5,891 nucleotides of DNA from Burkholderiaceae bacterium (GTDB lineage Bacteria > Pseudomonadota > Gammaproteobacteria > Burkholderiales > Burkholderiaceae), in contig JALORV010000056.1 in assembly GCA_025458735.1 (NCBI GenBank), positions 1 to 5,891 on the forward strand, written 5' to 3'. Both the position numbers and the translations under genes were made by a program. Shown in pieces: positions 5,846-5,891 of this stretch. The notes under the pieces were generated by a model. The model saw only the letters and a list, made by a program, of their open reading frames with translations. It did not search any database and was not told the origin of the DNA. Positions within the stretch are counted from its first letter, which is position 1. Each line of letters starts with the position of its first letter.

Positions 5846-5882
5846 AGCGGTCACAGGCTGATCGCGAAGGTCGATGACCGCT
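5846..5882. repeat. Inverted repeat, 8-base arms
   Basis: AGCGGTCA (5846-5853) and TGACCGCT (5875-5882) are perfect inverted copies 21 bases apart at the edge of the window. The spacing is compatible with two half-sites or a loose stem-loop. No gene in view explains it. Confidence 0.25.
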
Positions 5883-5891
5883 GCACCCGAC

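Larger units (their letters stand above)
5486..5891. other. Intergenic region with no convincing gene
   Basis: All six frames were considered. Open frames exist on both strands, including a long in-frame upstream extension of the oxidoreductase, but none shows a recognisable domain or a good start. The stretch is less GC-rich than the regulator gene and contains several inverted repeats, listed separately. It should include the oxidoreductase promoter, but no convincing -35/-10 pair is visible. Confidence 0.5.

Noticed and set aside
5486..5854. N-terminal extension of the oxidoreductase (123 codons)
   Set aside because: Family members begin a few residues before the GxGxxG motif. The extension is arginine-rich without any recognisable domain or signal.
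5532..5885. TGCAGCGGTC (5532-5541) inverted as GACCGCTGCA (5876-5885), as possible element ends
   Set aside because: The match is only 10 bases, does not extend, and encloses no transposase. It is likely chance or shared motif use in GC-rich DNA.

Overview
The base composition is very GC-rich. Degraded pieces of uvrC and pgsA, a gene pair that is commonly adjacent in beta-proteobacteria, suggest a member of the Burkholderiales, perhaps near Rubrivivax or Leptothrix. That placement is an inference from remembered family sequences, not from a database search.

Layout from left to right. Bases 1-250 hold no convincing gene. They contain a long imperfect inverted repeat (11-85), a small hairpin (95-114) and a doubtful 43-codon minus-strand ORF with a strong ribosome-binding site. 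Bases 254-436 (minus) are the N-terminal remnant of pgsA, cut off inside its catalytic motif. Bases 560-1039 (minus) encode an exported cysteine-rich protein of unknown function. Bases 1256-3919 (plus) encode an 887-residue regulator with an OmpR-type winged-helix domain, a STAND/NB-ARC-like ATPase and TPR-like repeats. These two genes diverge from a 216-base intergenic region that carries a perfect 15-base palindrome. Bases 3924-4082 (minus) are the tail of an unidentified protein, and 4087-4242 (minus) the tail of UvrC. Bases 4352-5485 (minus) encode a flavin-dependent monooxygenase-like oxidoreductase. Bases 5486-5891 hold no convincing gene but contain several palindromes.

The most interesting architecture is that the uvrC tail and the pgsA head lie on the same strand in the usual uvrC-to-pgsA order, about 3.65 kb apart, and both are decayed. 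The divergent regulator/exported-protein pair lies between them. The simplest reading is a broken extra copy of a uvrC-pgsA junction that received accessory DNA, in a region that keeps collecting gene fragments. The regulator and the exported protein may form one unit in which the ATPase regulator controls the divergent gene, but nothing in the sequence proves this. The oxidoreductase lies in DNA of visibly lower GC and has no obvious partner here.
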